A stretch of 64,000 bases of DNA from Erythroxylum novogranatense (lineage: Eukaryota > Streptophyta > Magnoliopsida > Malpighiales > Erythroxylaceae): positions 91,768,977-91,832,976 of the forward strand of contig CM057226.1 of assembly GCA_029891385.1 (NCBI GenBank), in the 5' to 3' direction. Position 1 is the first letter of the stretch. The number at the start of each line of letters is the position of its first letter. The translations under genes and the position numbers were made by a program. The notes beneath the pieces are model-generated. The model did no database searches. It was not told the origin of the DNA and saw nothing but the letters and a program-made list of their open reading frames with translations. Below, piece by piece: positions 19,680 through 32,411 of this stretch.

Positions 19680-21608
19680 TGTAAGTACAAGTCGACTTGT
19701 ACTACTGATAAGTCGACTTATTCTTGAAAAGTACCGATAAGTCGACTTGTACATTGCATAAGTCGACTTATTTAAGGACGGTACTGTTTATTTATGCCCT
19801 AAAGGCAATCCCCTTTAGCGCGTTTTATTCAAAGTCGTGTGCAGACTGAATGAATAAATAAAGAAAAGGCATAATTCATTAATTTGATGTTCATGAACAT
19901 TGTTTATGAATTGATTGGATCTTTAATCAGATTAATGAAGTCCATGATATATGACATAGCATGAAGGAAATTATGATGTAATCATACTCACGAGATTCCT
20001 ATCATGTGCAATTATGTCAATATCTAAATTCTCCTAGTCATAGGATTAATGAGCTGGACATCATTAATCCGGATAGACTAACATATGTCATACTCCTTGA
20101 TTGGATCAGCGTTGGATCTCGAAGCCGTAAATATGAGATATTTAGAATTGACACGTGGATGCTTACTAGTGGTAGTAGGTTCATTGGATGACTGCCATGA
20201 GATCATCACATGGATATCTTATCTAGTGTCGGTGATAATCTCATCATAGCAATGGTGCAAGTATCCTTAGACTTGAGGTACTCGAGGATATCTTGAATCT
20301 TGATCTGTACTGACTCCATTCCTTGTTGCCTTCGAGGTAACTCATAGGGTGGTGCTTGGGTACGAACGAGGTATTCAAGATAATTGAGTAGCCAATAAAG
20401 GATTCACCACTACGGATTAGCGAAGAGATACCCATAGCCTCTTCGTCGGGATCATTACCGAAATCTCGGCGAGTGAATATGTCATGAAGAGTGTCTTCAT
20501 GGACATATAGAGTAATGAGTCCTGGGCGAGATCTGTTATCACTGGGCTAGACTCGATCTAGTGAGAGTTGACACTTTAACCATACTCATAACCAAGTGGG
20601 GTATAGGATGGTGAAAGGACGAATTGTGCAGTAATTGTACATGGAAGGGTTCGTGATCGGTTCTTGATGAATACATCAAACCGATTACTTTCCGGTCAAT
20701 TGGAGGTCATGATGTGTTGCTAGATACCGCTCGTGACTTGCTCAGATTAATTGTTAATCTAAGTGGCCAATATATAGGAAGCCTAAAGGGTCTGCGCTTA
20801 AGAGTGTTTGAGAATCGTAAAATAGTAATTGGACGAGTTCCAATTATGGAAACATTAGGATTAAATAGATCCCGATGGGATTGAGATATGTCCCGATGAG
20901 ATCGCGACATCAATATTGCTAAGAAAGATTTTGGAACATTTCAAAGATCGGGCCCGACAGGCAGTAGGACCAACCCAGTTTGACTGGACCTCTTAGTAAT
21001 TATATATATGTGTTAATTAATTAAATAATTAATTAATATATATAAACATATGCCATGTGTACGTTGGATGTGGGAGAAGAGGATAAAGTCATTTGACTTT
21101 TCAAAGTTATTACTTTAATCATTTATGAAATGAATGGCCATTAGCTCCACATGTCATCATCTCATGGTTGGCTTTTAATTGTTAAAAGACATAAAAGATG
21201 GCTTGGAGAAGGAGGTGGCCGTATGGTTTGCGTGAAGGAGGATAAGAAATTGAAAGCTTAAAGGTTAAGCTTTGATTTGGAAAAGTTTCATGTTTCTTCT
21301 TCTTCCATCAAGCATCATGTTTCTTCTCTTCTCCAATTCAAGGATTCCAACGTCTCCTCAAGCTCTTCAGGACAGAGGTAGGGTCTAGCAGCTCTTAATC
21401 TGTTCTAGCTATTCCCGGGTCAAAGGGTTTGACTCGGTTAGGTTTTCTGATCTCTGCGTGGATCACCTTTAGAGATAGTCTCTTTTGGCTATTTAGGTTT
21501 ATGTCTTCATACGGATACCTGGATCCGGGATTCGGGAAAGTCCTGGAAACAAAAATTTTTGTTTTCCGCTGCCGGTACATGTGATGTACCTCCCGGGATT
21601 TTCCTACA
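19680..21608 (+). repeat. 5' LTR of the outer copia element
   Basis: 1929 bp, TGTAAGTACA...TTTTCCTACA. The first about 95 bp carry four AAGTCGACTT palindromes and are absent from the LTRs of the related inner element, whose LTR begins TGTTAGAGT. The remainder is closely similar to the inner element's LTR: TAAAGGCAATCC, the TGAATGAATAAATAAAGAAA stretch, and a U5 end with GCAGCTCTTAATCTGTTCTA and CCCGGGTCAAAGGGTTTGAC. Confidence 0.92.
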
Positions 21609-21609
21609 G

Positions 21610-21621
21610 TGGTATCAGAGC
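21610..21621 (+). other. primer binding site, initiator tRNA-Met
   Basis: TGGTATCAGAGC lies one base after the LTR end. It is complementary to the 3' end of plant initiator tRNA-Met and is the usual copia PBS. Confidence 0.9.
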
Positions 21622-23900
21622 GTCTGGTATCCCGTATGAAGCTAAAACCTAAGCGAGATCAGAAACCCTAAGTGCTGTTGCTGTTGATGCATGTGTACTG
21701 CCCAGATTTCGAATTGCTATATAGATAGGTTTTTCGAAACTTTTCTGCCCAGAAATGTTCATAACATGTTAGAGAATATGTCTATGAATTTTCAGAATTT
21801 ATCGATTTGATTTGATATAGTTTTGCTAATTAATTCCCTAAAGTTACAGATGCTGTTTTGTGAAACGATTCTGGAACAGGAAGTAGTATAAAATCGAGAA
21901 TAAATTCTAGAAAAATCGTTTTCTGGATTTTCCTTCACCTACATGTCTCTAAGATGTTGGTGAATATCTGTGAGCATTGAAATTGGATTTCAAGGTGATT
22001 GGATATTTATTCACGAATTTATTCTATGCTGTTGGGAATTGCTGTGCTGATGAACACAGATTTTGAATCGGTTTTGTTATTTAGGTTGACTGAGTTTTTG
22101 ATGGCCTAAAATCCTGAAAAAATTCATGTAGCATTTTCTGAACATGTAGTAACCTATATAATTTTCTCATGATTTATTGAAATTTTTTTCATTGATCATT
22201 TCGAGCAATGTACAGAACTGAACAGTTTTGGTGAAAATTGTTGAGACTGTTTTGCTTGGCTTGATTGAGGTTGCTTTTTCAATTCCAATGCCTTGCACCA
22301 TTTTTAATATGATTAAAAATGTGTTATCTTGATGTAGTATGATTGTCAAACTGAATTGCTTGAATTACCTTTTCCAAGAATTTTTGAATGCCTAATTGAT
22401 CAAATTAGCGTCTCGTTAGTATATTGCATTATCTTGTTTGTTTTGACCGTCATATTTTTATGGCATGTGCTGAAGTAAATTTGATAATGTATATGCTAGC
22501 TAGAGATGCTTAGGATGATAATTTGGGTGTTCCTAAATTGCTTGGATATTTATGATTTTGACTCATTTCAAGTTTTCATATAGTTTGACTATTTAAAACT
22601 TTCATGGTTCAATGAATTGTTCATTGATACATCAAATTTATCAGATATTACCTTAGGTATGTAGGTGTTGTGAATTGGAATTGTACTGATTGAGGAATTA
22701 GCCGATTAGAGATTTTAGCAAAATTCCCTGAATAAGTCGACTTGTATGAGGTATAAGTCGACTTGTTCAAGAGTTTTGGATAAGTCGACTTGTGGATAGA
22801 ATAAGTCGACTTGTTCAGGATCTCAGTATAAGTCGACTTGTAGTACCTTATAAGTCGACTTGTTCATGGGCAGGTGAAATAAGTCGACTTGTGTCATACA
22901 AGTGGAAGCTTGTGTGTCAATGAAGCATAAAGGCGACTTGCATTTGATGAAAGTCGACTTGTGGCATCTTTCGAGTTGGATGATGGATGATTATAAGGAT
23001 TGATTTAATGTGATTGATGAAACCTAAATCATTCCATATAGTCCTGGCGACTATAATCCTTAAGCTTGGAGTCTAGAGACCCGAAATCCCTCCTCGGTAT
23101 ATGAAAACTAACGCCTTCCATTAATATGGTAAGAACCAAAGTTCTTATAGGGTTGGGTTGTTGAGCTAACCTCAAGCTCACTCTATACGAATATGTTCAA
23201 ACCATGAAAATAAGATTTTCGGATTAATGGGTCGGTTTTCCTAGAAGCGTTGATTTGTTGAGCTAACCTCGAGGTCAGCGTGGACGAAGCGAGTTGGGTA
23301 GCATACATTAGATGTATGCGCATCAAAAGTTGATACTGATGAAGTGCACACATCAACAAGTTGATAGCACTGATTGATAGTTGTGTCTAAGATGTAATTG
23401 GTATATCTGATACCTCCCGAGACATAAGGTGGCTTGTTGAGCTAACCTCAAGGTCATTCTTAATGTCGGTTATCGATGATGCAATTGGTATGACCGATAC
23501 CTACCGATTGACCTAAGTTGTGGCTTGTTGAGCAAACTCAAGGTCACTCTTAGCAATGTCGGATATCGACCCACTAGGACATTATGTCACTTTGTTTCTC
23601 TGGATTCGTAAAGAGGGTTGTGGATTCTAGGAAACTAGTGGGAGCCATATGCATATCATGCAAGTCCTTATGATCATGCAGGCATTTCTATTCTATCATT
23701 CCTTCTCTCTATCGCGTTTAGGTTGATTGAAGAAGTCTTTCAGTGTGAATTTTCGCTCTCTATTCTGGACTGAATTTTCTTGATTGGCTAAGGAATCGAG
23801 AATTGTTCTCGGATCGAGGAATGGGATCGTCTAGATGTTCCACTTCCGGATGCACTGCTTTGTCGATGCTTACGATAAGGATCGAAGCATATAAATAAGC
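21622..23900 (+). other. long untranslated leader of the outer copia
   Basis: About 2.3 kb between the PBS and gag, without significant ORFs. It contains the palindrome array (22734-22960) and several GTTGAGCTAACCTCAAGGTC blocks (about 23160-23550) that recur in the inner element's leader. The length is unusual; many copia leaders are much shorter. Confidence 0.6.
22734..22960 (+). repeat. array of AAGTCGACTT palindromes in the leader
   Basis: Eight exact copies of the 10-bp palindrome AAGTCGACTT, at 22734, 22755, 22782, 22803, 22830, 22852, 22881 and 22951, mostly as ATAAGTCGACTTGT, with intervals of 21-29 bp for the first seven. Spacers are not conserved. The function is unknown. Confidence 0.9.
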
Positions 23901-24600
23901 ATCTAATGGGCGAGGACATGGCTGCTTGCCTCGATGTCACCAGAGCTGCAACAACAGCATGAGTCCATGGATGCTCACTCTATAGTATTTCATCTTAGGG
24001 AGCTGTTTGATGAGTAAGCTTGGTCTGAAAGGTTCAAGATCTCAAGGCTTCTCTTCATCACAAAGATGGCTCCAGGGACGGCTAACATGCGATATACCAC
24101 GAAGATGAATGGCTATATTGAGAGATTGGCCGTCTTAGGATTTGTAATGGATTATGAGTTAAGTAGAGACTTAATTCTAGTTAGATTTTCTGATGGTTAT
24201 TCACAGTTTGTGATAAACTATCGGATAAACCAAATATCCACAACAATTCCTGAGCTGATCAATCTGCTCAAGACAGCTGAGCAGGCTATCAAGAAGATAG
24301 ATAGCAAGTGCTAATGGTGGATGCTTCTTCTTCTAGTTCAAAGAAGAAAAAGGCCAAGAAACCAAATGGAAGTGCCATCAAGGAAAACCAAAAAGCGCCC
24401 CAAAGGTTTTGCTTTCATTGTGGCAAGTCTAGCCACTAGAGGCGAAACTGTAAAATCTATTTGGAGTCCTTGAAGCAGAAGAAGGCATCAGATGTCTCTA
24501 CTTCTTCAAATATGCTTGTCATTGAGGTTAATACTATTCCTGATTCAAACATATCGGTATTTGATACCGGATGTGGCTCATACATATGAAATGATATACG
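23900..24600 (+). pseudogene. outer copia gag and protease, broken
   Basis: 24066-24314 is open and reads MAPGTANMRYTTKMNGYIER, then ISTTIPELINLLKTAEQAI, the UBN2-type gag domain of copia. A CCHC knuckle follows (FCFHCGKSSH..RRNCK, 24408-24455) with an internal stop (TAG). The protease motif FDTGCGSYI lies at about 24560-24588. Upstream gag (QQHESMDAHSI-like, about 23950-24060) is in another frame. Confidence 0.82.
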
Positions 24601-24829
24601 GGGCCTCGGGGACGATGAAAGCTCATAAAAGGCGAACTTTAACTGCGGTAATGGAGCAAGAGTTGCTACATATTGTATGTTTTATGTTTAATTAGAGCTG
24701 ATTTCCATTTGACTTTTAGTAGCAATGGTTGCTATATTAGTTACAACGGAAAGCTCTATGGTACTGGTACATTATGCAATGGAATTGACATATGAGATAT
24801 GTCATATCAATTATGAATATCAATGGCGA

Positions 24830-25790
24830 AAAGACATAATCGAGATAATTTAAAATCAGCGTACTTATGGCATTGTAAAACGGCCATATAAATGAGATAT
24901 GCATTGCTAAGCTCCATAAGAGTGGATGTTTAGGGTCATTTGATTATGAATCATATGACACATGCGAATCTTGTTTATTAGGCAAGATGACTAAGTTATC
25001 CTTTAAAGGAAAGGGTGAACAAGTGAATGGAATATTAGACCTAATACATTTGGATGTATGTGGTCGATGTCCATCCATGCAGAAGTGGTTATTTTTACTT
25101 CATTACTTTTATCGGTGATTATTCACGATATGGGTACATGTATCGATGAGATACAAATCTGAAGCATTTGAATAGTTCAAATAATTGAAATGAAGTAGAA
25201 AACTAACTTGGTAAAAGTATGAATACATTACGATCGATCGTGGTGAAAATGCTTAGACCAACGGTTTTGGATTATCTCGAGAGATAATGGGATTTTATCT
25301 CAGTTCACTCCTCCTTACGCCGCACCTGGTATGGCTGAAAGAAATCGAACCTTGTTGACATGAGTGCGATTGATGATAGGTTTTGCACATTTTGAGAATA
25401 TGCGCTTGAGACAAGCTGTTTACTTGCTAAGCGAGTTCCATTAAAGGCAGTTGATGTTACTCCATATGGAGATATGGACTAACGAAACCCTATCTTTCTT
25501 AGCTGAAAGTTTGGGATTGTCACCTTCGTGAAGCGGAATACGGTCAGATTAACGATGCAAAGTGACAAGTGTTTGTTAAATGGGATATCAATTCTACCTT
25601 CTTGAGGAACAAAAGTTGTTTGTTTCAAGCATCTTTGTTTTCTTAAAGAAAGAGTTTCTTTTACAAGAGGACGGTGGGAGCAAAGTTGAACTTGAACTTG
25701 GAGAAGTTCAAGATGCTCGAACAAAACAGATCAATCGCTCGAACTCAAGCTGTCACTTTCGTATAGATGAGGTATGATTCAACCTTCTAC
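24830..25790 (+). pseudogene. outer copia integrase, broken
   Basis: GAG-pre-integrase and integrase remnants: YLWHC (about 24865), CESCLLGKMTKLSFKGKGEQ (about 24965-25025), LDLIHLDVCG, then TPPYAAPGMAERN (about 25310-25345). A later segment reads KGYQFYLLEEQKLFVSS-like (from about 25580) and KEFLLQEDGG. Many frameshifts separate the pieces. Confidence 0.75.
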
Positions 25791-26099
25791 TACACAAGAA
25801 TTTGAGGTTACGAGGATGCGTTACATTTTCGAGAGATATGAATTTCGTGAGTGAGCAGAATGACGTATTACTCATACGAAATGATGAGCCTACTACTATG
25901 ACTAGGTTACGAAAAGTTGATGCGAAAAATGGCTTTAAGCGGAAAAGGCGAAATGGATTCCATGTACATAAACCAAGTATGGGTGTGGTTGTTACACGAA
26001 GGATAAAACCCACGAGGTGCAAAGAGGTTTTAGAAGAAAACCAACATGGATGGTAATCGATTACTATGAAGCGAGGCTAATGGCGAAGGATATAAATCA

Positions 26100-27260
26100 C
26101 GGACAGGAGTTGACTATGGCGAAACCTTGATCCGTAGCAATGCTTAAATCCATTAGGATACTCCTAGCTATTGCCGCTCATTATGATTATGAGATATGGC
26201 AAATGGATGTGAAGACAACTTTCCTGAGAGGAAATCCACCCGATGATGTGTATGACACAACCTGAGGTCTTCACTTCCATCGATGGCGAAATGGTATGCA
26301 AGCTTCAGAAATCCATTAATGGATTAAAGCAAGTTTCCAGGAGTTGGATTATCCGTTTAGTTGAGTCAATCAAAGAGTTTGATTTCTCACAAAATTCGGA
26401 TGATCATTGTGTGCATAAGAAGGTTAATGGGACTGCAATCGTATTCCTTGTGTTGTATGTAGATGACATCGTTACTCGGAAGCGATGTCTCTATCTTTTG
26501 ATCAGTTAAAATTTGGTTGTCCAAACAATTTACCTTGAAAGACTTTGGTAAAGCGACTTATATCCTTGGGATATAGATTTATAGAGATAAATCAAAAGGT
26601 TGCTTGGTCTTTCACAATCATCGTGCATAGATGAGATGCTAAAGAGGTTTAGCATGGAACAATGCTATGTACGTGGCTCGATGTATCGTATGCTCTAAGT
26701 GTTCTGACGGATACTAATCGGATCTGGTGAGGTCCTTTGGGTGGTATCAAGAATATCCTCAATCTTGTGAAGCACTAAGGATGTTTTCTTAATCTATGGA
26801 GATGGAAATCTCCTAAAGAGCGGGCATTCAGATGCCAGTATCTAATCTGATAAGGATGATTCTGAATCATGATTAGGTTATACACATTCACACTGAATAG
26901 CGTGGCGGTCAGTTGGAAAGAATTCCAAACAAGAGAGGACTGCTGATTCAACAACCGAGGCAGAGTACCTGCTGCATGAGATGCGCAAGGAAGCGGCTTG
27001 GATCAAGAAGTTCATTACTGAACTTGATCTGGTCCCTAGCTGTGATGGGCCCATAGGATTGTATTGTGATACAATGGGGCTAATGCGCAGGCAAAGGAAC
27101 CAAGGTCTCATCGACGATCCGAACATGTACTCCGTCGATTCGGGAGATCATTAGTCGAGATGATATCTGATAGAGAGAATTCCACGAGCAAAGTGTTCTT
27201 TGTTCGTTGATGAAAGCCATTGTCACGGGAGAATTGTGATTCTCATGGACTCGCTTATGG
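26100..27260 (+). pseudogene. outer copia RT and RNase H, broken
   Basis: RT: LLAIAAHYDYEIWQMDVKTT (about 26163-26220), PEVFTSIDGEMVCKLQKSI with GLKQVSRSW (26243-26350) and VLYVDDIV with the catalytic YVDD (about 26453-26475). RNase H: DSTTEAEYLLHEMRKEAAWI (about 26940-27003). Frame breaks are frequent. A purine tract at about 27290-27303 ends the region. Confidence 0.82.
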
Positions 27261-27303
27261 TATTAGATACTAAGGCGATTGGCTTTAGGTCAAGTGGGAG
27301 ATT

Positions 27304-27569
27304 TGTAAGTACAAGTCGACTTGTACTCTTGATAAGTCGACTTATTCTTGAAAATACCGATAAGTCGACTTGTACATTGCATAAGTCGACTTATTTAAGG
27401 GCTGATCTTGTTTATTTGTGCCTAAAGGCAATCCCTTTAGCGCGTTTTATTCAAAGTCGTGTGCAGACTGAATGAATAAATAAAGAAAAGGCATAATTCA
27501 TTAATTTGATGTTCATGAACATTGTTTATGAATTGATTGGATCTTTAATCAGATTAATGAAGTCCATGA
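27304..27569 (+). repeat. outer copia 3' LTR, part 1
   Basis: Starts TGTAAGTACAAGTCGACTTG with the same four palindromes as the 5' LTR (27313, 27334, 27362, 27383). It runs to CATGA (27565-27569), which is the left target duplication of the nested inner element. Confidence 0.92.
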
Positions 27570-29370
27570 TGTAGGAAAATTCGGGAGGAACATCACGTAT
27601 TCAGAGTGGAAACAAAAATTTTGGTCGGGACCTTCCGAAAACCAGGATCCCGGTGTCGGTATGAAAACTCAAACCTGAATAGCCAATAGAGACTATCTCT
27701 AAAGGTATCCACGCAGAGATCAGAAAACCTAACCGAGTCAAACCCCTTTGACCCGAGAATAGTTAGAACATAATAAGAGCTGCTAGACCCTACCGTCATC
27801 GGAGAGCTTGAGATCGGCGTTGGAACCACTTGCTTGGAGAAGAAGAGAATAGATGATGGCGATGAAGAAGAAGAAATCACCTTTTCAAGCAAACTTAACC
27901 ATTAAGCTTTCATCTTCTATTTTCTCTAGCCATAACCGTCGACCATCACCCACTTCTGGCCTCTTTATGTTGTTCTTTAACCATTAAAGATCATTCCATA
28001 AGAAGTTGCCAAGTGGAAGCTTAAAAGCCATTCATTCTTTAATGAATAAACTAATACACTTTGAAAAGTCAAAACTTCTTATCTCTTCTCCCATTCAACG
28101 TGCACTAATATATAATATATATATATAATTAATTAATTACTTAATTAATTAACATATATATATAATTACTAAGAGGTCGATCAAGCTGGAATTGGGTCTA
28201 CAAACTCTAGGGCCCCGATCTTTGAAGCGACTCTAAACCTTTCTTAGCAATATTGATGTCGCGATCTCATGGGACATATCCCAATCCCATTGGGATCCAT
28301 TTAATCTAATGCTCTCCATAATTGGAACTCGTCCAATTACTATTTTCTGATTCTCTGAAACACTCTTAAGCGTGTGACCCTTTAGGTTTAGGTTATGTTG
28401 GCCACTTAGATTAACAATTAATCTGAGCAAGTCATGAGCGGTATCTAGCAACACATCATGACCCCTAATTGACCGGAAAGTAATTGGTTTGATGAATTCA
28501 TCACGAACCGGATCACGAACCCTTCCATGTACAATTCTTGTGCAATTAGTCCTTTCATCATCCTATACCCCACTTGGTTATGAGTATGGCTAATATGTCA
28601 ACTCTTACTAGACTAAGTCTAGCCCAGTGAAATTAGTTCTGTCCGAGGACTCATTACTTTATATGTCCATGAAGACACTCTTCATGACATAGTCATGCTC
28701 TCGCCGGAGACTTAAAGTAATGATCTGACAAGAGGCGAGGTATCTCTTACATTTTCCGAAGTGATGAATCCTTTATTGGCTACTCAATTACCTTGAATAC
28801 CTCAAACTGCACCAAGCACCACCCTATGAGTAACCTCCGGAAGGCCACGAGGAATGGAGTCAAAATGCAGGATCAAGTATCAAGATATCCTCGAGTACCT
28901 CAAGTCTAAGGATACTTGCACCATTCTATGATGAGATTATCACCGACATAAATCCATGTGATGATCTCATGGCGAATCATCGATGAACTTACTACCACTA
29001 GTAAGCATCCATATGTCAACTCTAAATATCTCATATTTACAGTTTCGAGATCCACCGCTTGATCAATCAAGGAGTATGACATATCTAGTGCAATGGGATT
29101 AATGATGTCGATCTCATTAATCCTATGACTAGGAAAATTTAGATCTTGACATAATTGCACATGATAGGAATCTCGGAGTATGATCACATCATAATTTCCT
29201 TCATGCTATGTCATATATCATGGACTTCATTAATTTGATTAAAGATCACTATCAATTCATAAAGAACATCAAATAAATGAAACATGCCTTTCTTTATTTA
29301 TTCATAAAGTGCATACATGACTATGAACAAAATGCGCTAAAGGGATTGCCTTTGAGGCACTACTCTAACA
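27570..29370 (-). repeat. inner copia 3' LTR
   Basis: About 1801 bp. On the minus strand it begins TGTTAGAGTAGTGCC and ends TTTTCCTACA. Compared with its partner it has many single-base gaps, especially in C/G runs (for example TTCGGGAGG against TCCCAGGAGG). It is followed on the minus-strand 5' side by the tract AAGTGGGAGATT. Confidence 0.9.
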
Positions 29371-29555
29371 AATCTCCCACTTGACCTAAAGCCAATCGCT
29401 TGGTATCTAATACCATAAGCGAGTACATGAGAATCAAAATTCTTACGTGACAATGGCGTCAGCGGATCGACAATGTTACGCTCTGTGGGAATCCTCTCGA
29501 TCGCGACATCACCTCTAAGAATGATCTCGAATCGATGATATCTGCGAGTACGTGT

Positions 29556-30784
29556 TTAGATCGTTGGTGAGACCTTGGTTCTTTTGCTGAGCAATAGCCC
29601 CATTGTTGTCACAATACAACCGTATGGGTCCATCACACTAGGAACCACACCAAGTTCGAAATGAACTTCTTGATCCAAACGACTTCCTTTCGCGCCTCGA
29701 TGCAAAGAATGTACTCGCCTCGGTCGTCGAATCGTGATCGTCTTTTTGGAACTCTTCCAATCGACCGCTCCGCCGTTCGGCGTGAAAACATAACTCGTTG
29801 GGATCCGAGTCATCGTTGTCGATTAGGCGGCATCCGTATGCCGCTCACTGGAGATTTCCATCTCCATATATCAAGAAAACATCCTTAGTCCTTCGCAAGT
29901 ACTTAAGGATATTCTTGACGACCACCCGATGACCCTCACCAGATCCGATTGGTATCCGCCGTGACACTCAGAGCATACGATACATCGGACCTCGTACATA
30001 ACATAGCATACATGATCGATCCTGCGCAGATGCATACGGATCTCGATCCATGCTAATCCTCTCATCTTGTGTCTTAGGACACATAGATTTCGAGAGTGTT
30101 ATCCCATGAGTAATGAGAAGAAACCCTCTCTTGGATTGCTCCATGCTAAACCTCTTTAGCATCTTGTCTATGTACGATGATTGTGAAAGACCAAACAACC
30201 TCTTTGATCTATCTCTATAGATCTTTATCCCAAGGATATAAGTTGCTTCACTGGGTCCTTCATCGCAAATTGCTTGGACAACCAAATTTTAAGCGATTGC
30301 ATCATTGAGACATCATTTCCGAGTAACAGTATGTCATCCACATATAGCACAAGGAAAACGATTGCATTTCCATTAGCCTTCTTGTACACACAGTGTTCAT
30401 CCGGATTTTGTGAGAAACCAAACTCTTTGATTGACTCATCAAAGCGGATGTTCCAACTCTGGATGCTTGCTTCAATCCATAGATGGATTTACGAAGCTTG
30501 CATACCTTTTCGCCATCTTTGGAAGTGAAGCCTCTGGTTGTGTCATGTGTACATCCTCGGCGATTTCCGTTAAGGAAAGTTGTCTTCACATCCATTTGCC
30601 ATATCTCATAATCATAATGGCGGCAATGGCTAGGAGTATCGAATGGATTTAAGCATTGCTGAAATGTGAAGGTCTCGTCATAGTCAACTCCTTGTCTTTG
30701 GCGAAATCCTTTCGCCACGAGCCTTGCTTTGTAGGTAATCACATTACCATCCATGTCGGTTTCTTCTTGAAAACCCATTTGCAC
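29556..30784 (-). pseudogene. inner copia RT and RNase H, broken
   Basis: From right to left: [20 protein letters not shown] with VDYDETF (from 30784), YDYEIWQMDVKTTFLNGN, KVCKLRKSIYGLKQASR, then out of frame the YVDD region (about 30340-30325). After that come EATYILGIKIYRDRSKRLFG (about 30245) and an RNase H segment (29813-29556) with PNGGAVDWKSSKKTI and KEVHFEL-like remnants. Several frameshifts. Confidence 0.82.
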
Positions 30785-31062
30785 CTATAGGTTTTATCCT
30801 TGGTGCATCAACCAAAGTCCATACTTGATTTATGTACATGGAATCCATTTAAACTTTCATGGCACAAAGCCATTTTTCGACTCGAACTTTTCGTAACCTC
30901 TTCATAGTAGCAGGCTCATCATTTTCTATGAGCAATACGTCATTCTGTTCACTTACGAAATCCATATCTCTCGGGAACAAAGGCGCATCCTACTTGACCT
31001 CTGAACGTGTGTCACGGAAGGTTGAAGCTGTTACTTCATCCGAATGAGTGAGTTTGAGTTGT

Positions 31063-32202
31063 TCAGCGATTGATCTCAGCTTGTTTGAGCATCTTGAACT
31101 TCTTCAAGTTCAACTTTGCTCCCCCGTCTTCTTGTAAAAGAAACTCTTTCTCTAAAGACAGCATGCCTTGAAACAAACACCTTTTGTTCCTCGGATGGTA
31201 GAATTGATATCCTTTGGTCTCTTTAGGATATCCTACAAACAAACACTTGTCGATTTCGCCCAAGCTTATCGATGAATCCGCTTCACGTGAAGCAGGACAA
31301 CCCCATACTTTCGGATGAGAAAGATAAGGTTTTACGTTAGTCCACATCTCATATGGAGTAACATCAAGCTGTCTTAGAGGGAACTCGTTTAACAAGTAAG
31401 CAAATGTCTCTAGCGCACCCCCCAAACGATTTTGGTAACTGCGAAACCCATCATTGATCGTACCATGTCCAGCAAGGTTCGATTTCTCCTTTCAACCACA
31501 CCATTGTCTTTGCGGCGTGTAAGGAGGAGTCCATCGAGATAATATCCCATTATCTACGAGATAATCTCAAACCTGTTGGTCTAAGTATTCTCCACCACGA
31601 TCGATCGTAATGCCTTGATACTTTTACCAAGTGGTTTTCTACTTCATTTCGAATTGTTTGAACTTTTCAAACGCTTGATTTGTATCTCATCGATACAAGT
31701 ACCCATATCGTGAATAATCATCGATAAAGGTAATGAAGTAACGACAACCACTTCTGGCATGGATGGACATCGGACCGCATACATCTGAATGTATTAGGTC
31801 TAATACTCCAATCGCTCGTTCACCCTTTCCCTTGAAGGGTAACTTAGTCATCTTGCCTAATAAACAAGATTCGCATATGTCATATGATTCATAATCAAAT
31901 GACCCTAAACTACCACTCTTGTGGAGTTTAGCGATGCGTGTCTCATTTATATGGCCAAGTCGACAATGCCATAAGTAAGTTGACTTTAGATTATCTCTTT
32001 TATGCCGTTTGGTGTCATTGACATTTAAAATTGGATTAGACATATCTAATATGTAAATACCATTGCACAATGTACCAGTTCCATAAAGCATTCCATTAGA
32101 ATTAATAGAACAACCATTGCTACTAAAATTCATATGGAATCCAGCTCTATTTAGACAAGAAACAGACAATATATTCTTTGTCAAACGGGTACAAAATAAC
32201 AA
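31063..32202 (-). pseudogene. inner copia GAG-pre-integrase and integrase, partly open
   Basis: 32202-31687 is open for 171 codons: LNRAGFHMNFSSNGCSINSN, then the zinc-binding HCRLGHINETRIAKLHKSG with CESCLLGK (HHCC), LDLIHSDVCGP (first catalytic Asp) and FITFIDDYSRYGYLYR (second). A frameshifted gap follows, then 31425-31063: LNEFPLRQLDVTPYEMW, KVWGCPA, GYPKETKGYQFYHPRNKR. The region carrying the third acidic residue is frameshifted, so the enzyme is not intact. Confidence 0.87.
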
Positions 32203-32411
32203 TCATCCAATTCGAAGACAAGCCCAAGAGGGAGATACAAAACATAGGTTCCTACTATTAATGCACAACTCTTGCTCCATTTCCAACACGCAGTCTACTT
32301 CTCCCTTCATGAGTTGCCCATCGTCCCCGAGGCCCCGCATATCATTACATATGTGTGAGCCACAACCAAAGATCAAATACCCGGATGTTGTGATCAAGAA
32401 TAAGATTAACT

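Noticed and set aside
22734..22960. The regularly spaced AAGTCGACTT copies as a CRISPR array
   Set aside because: Repeats are only 10-14 bp, spacers are irregular and short, no cas genes exist, and the setting is a plant retrotransposon leader.
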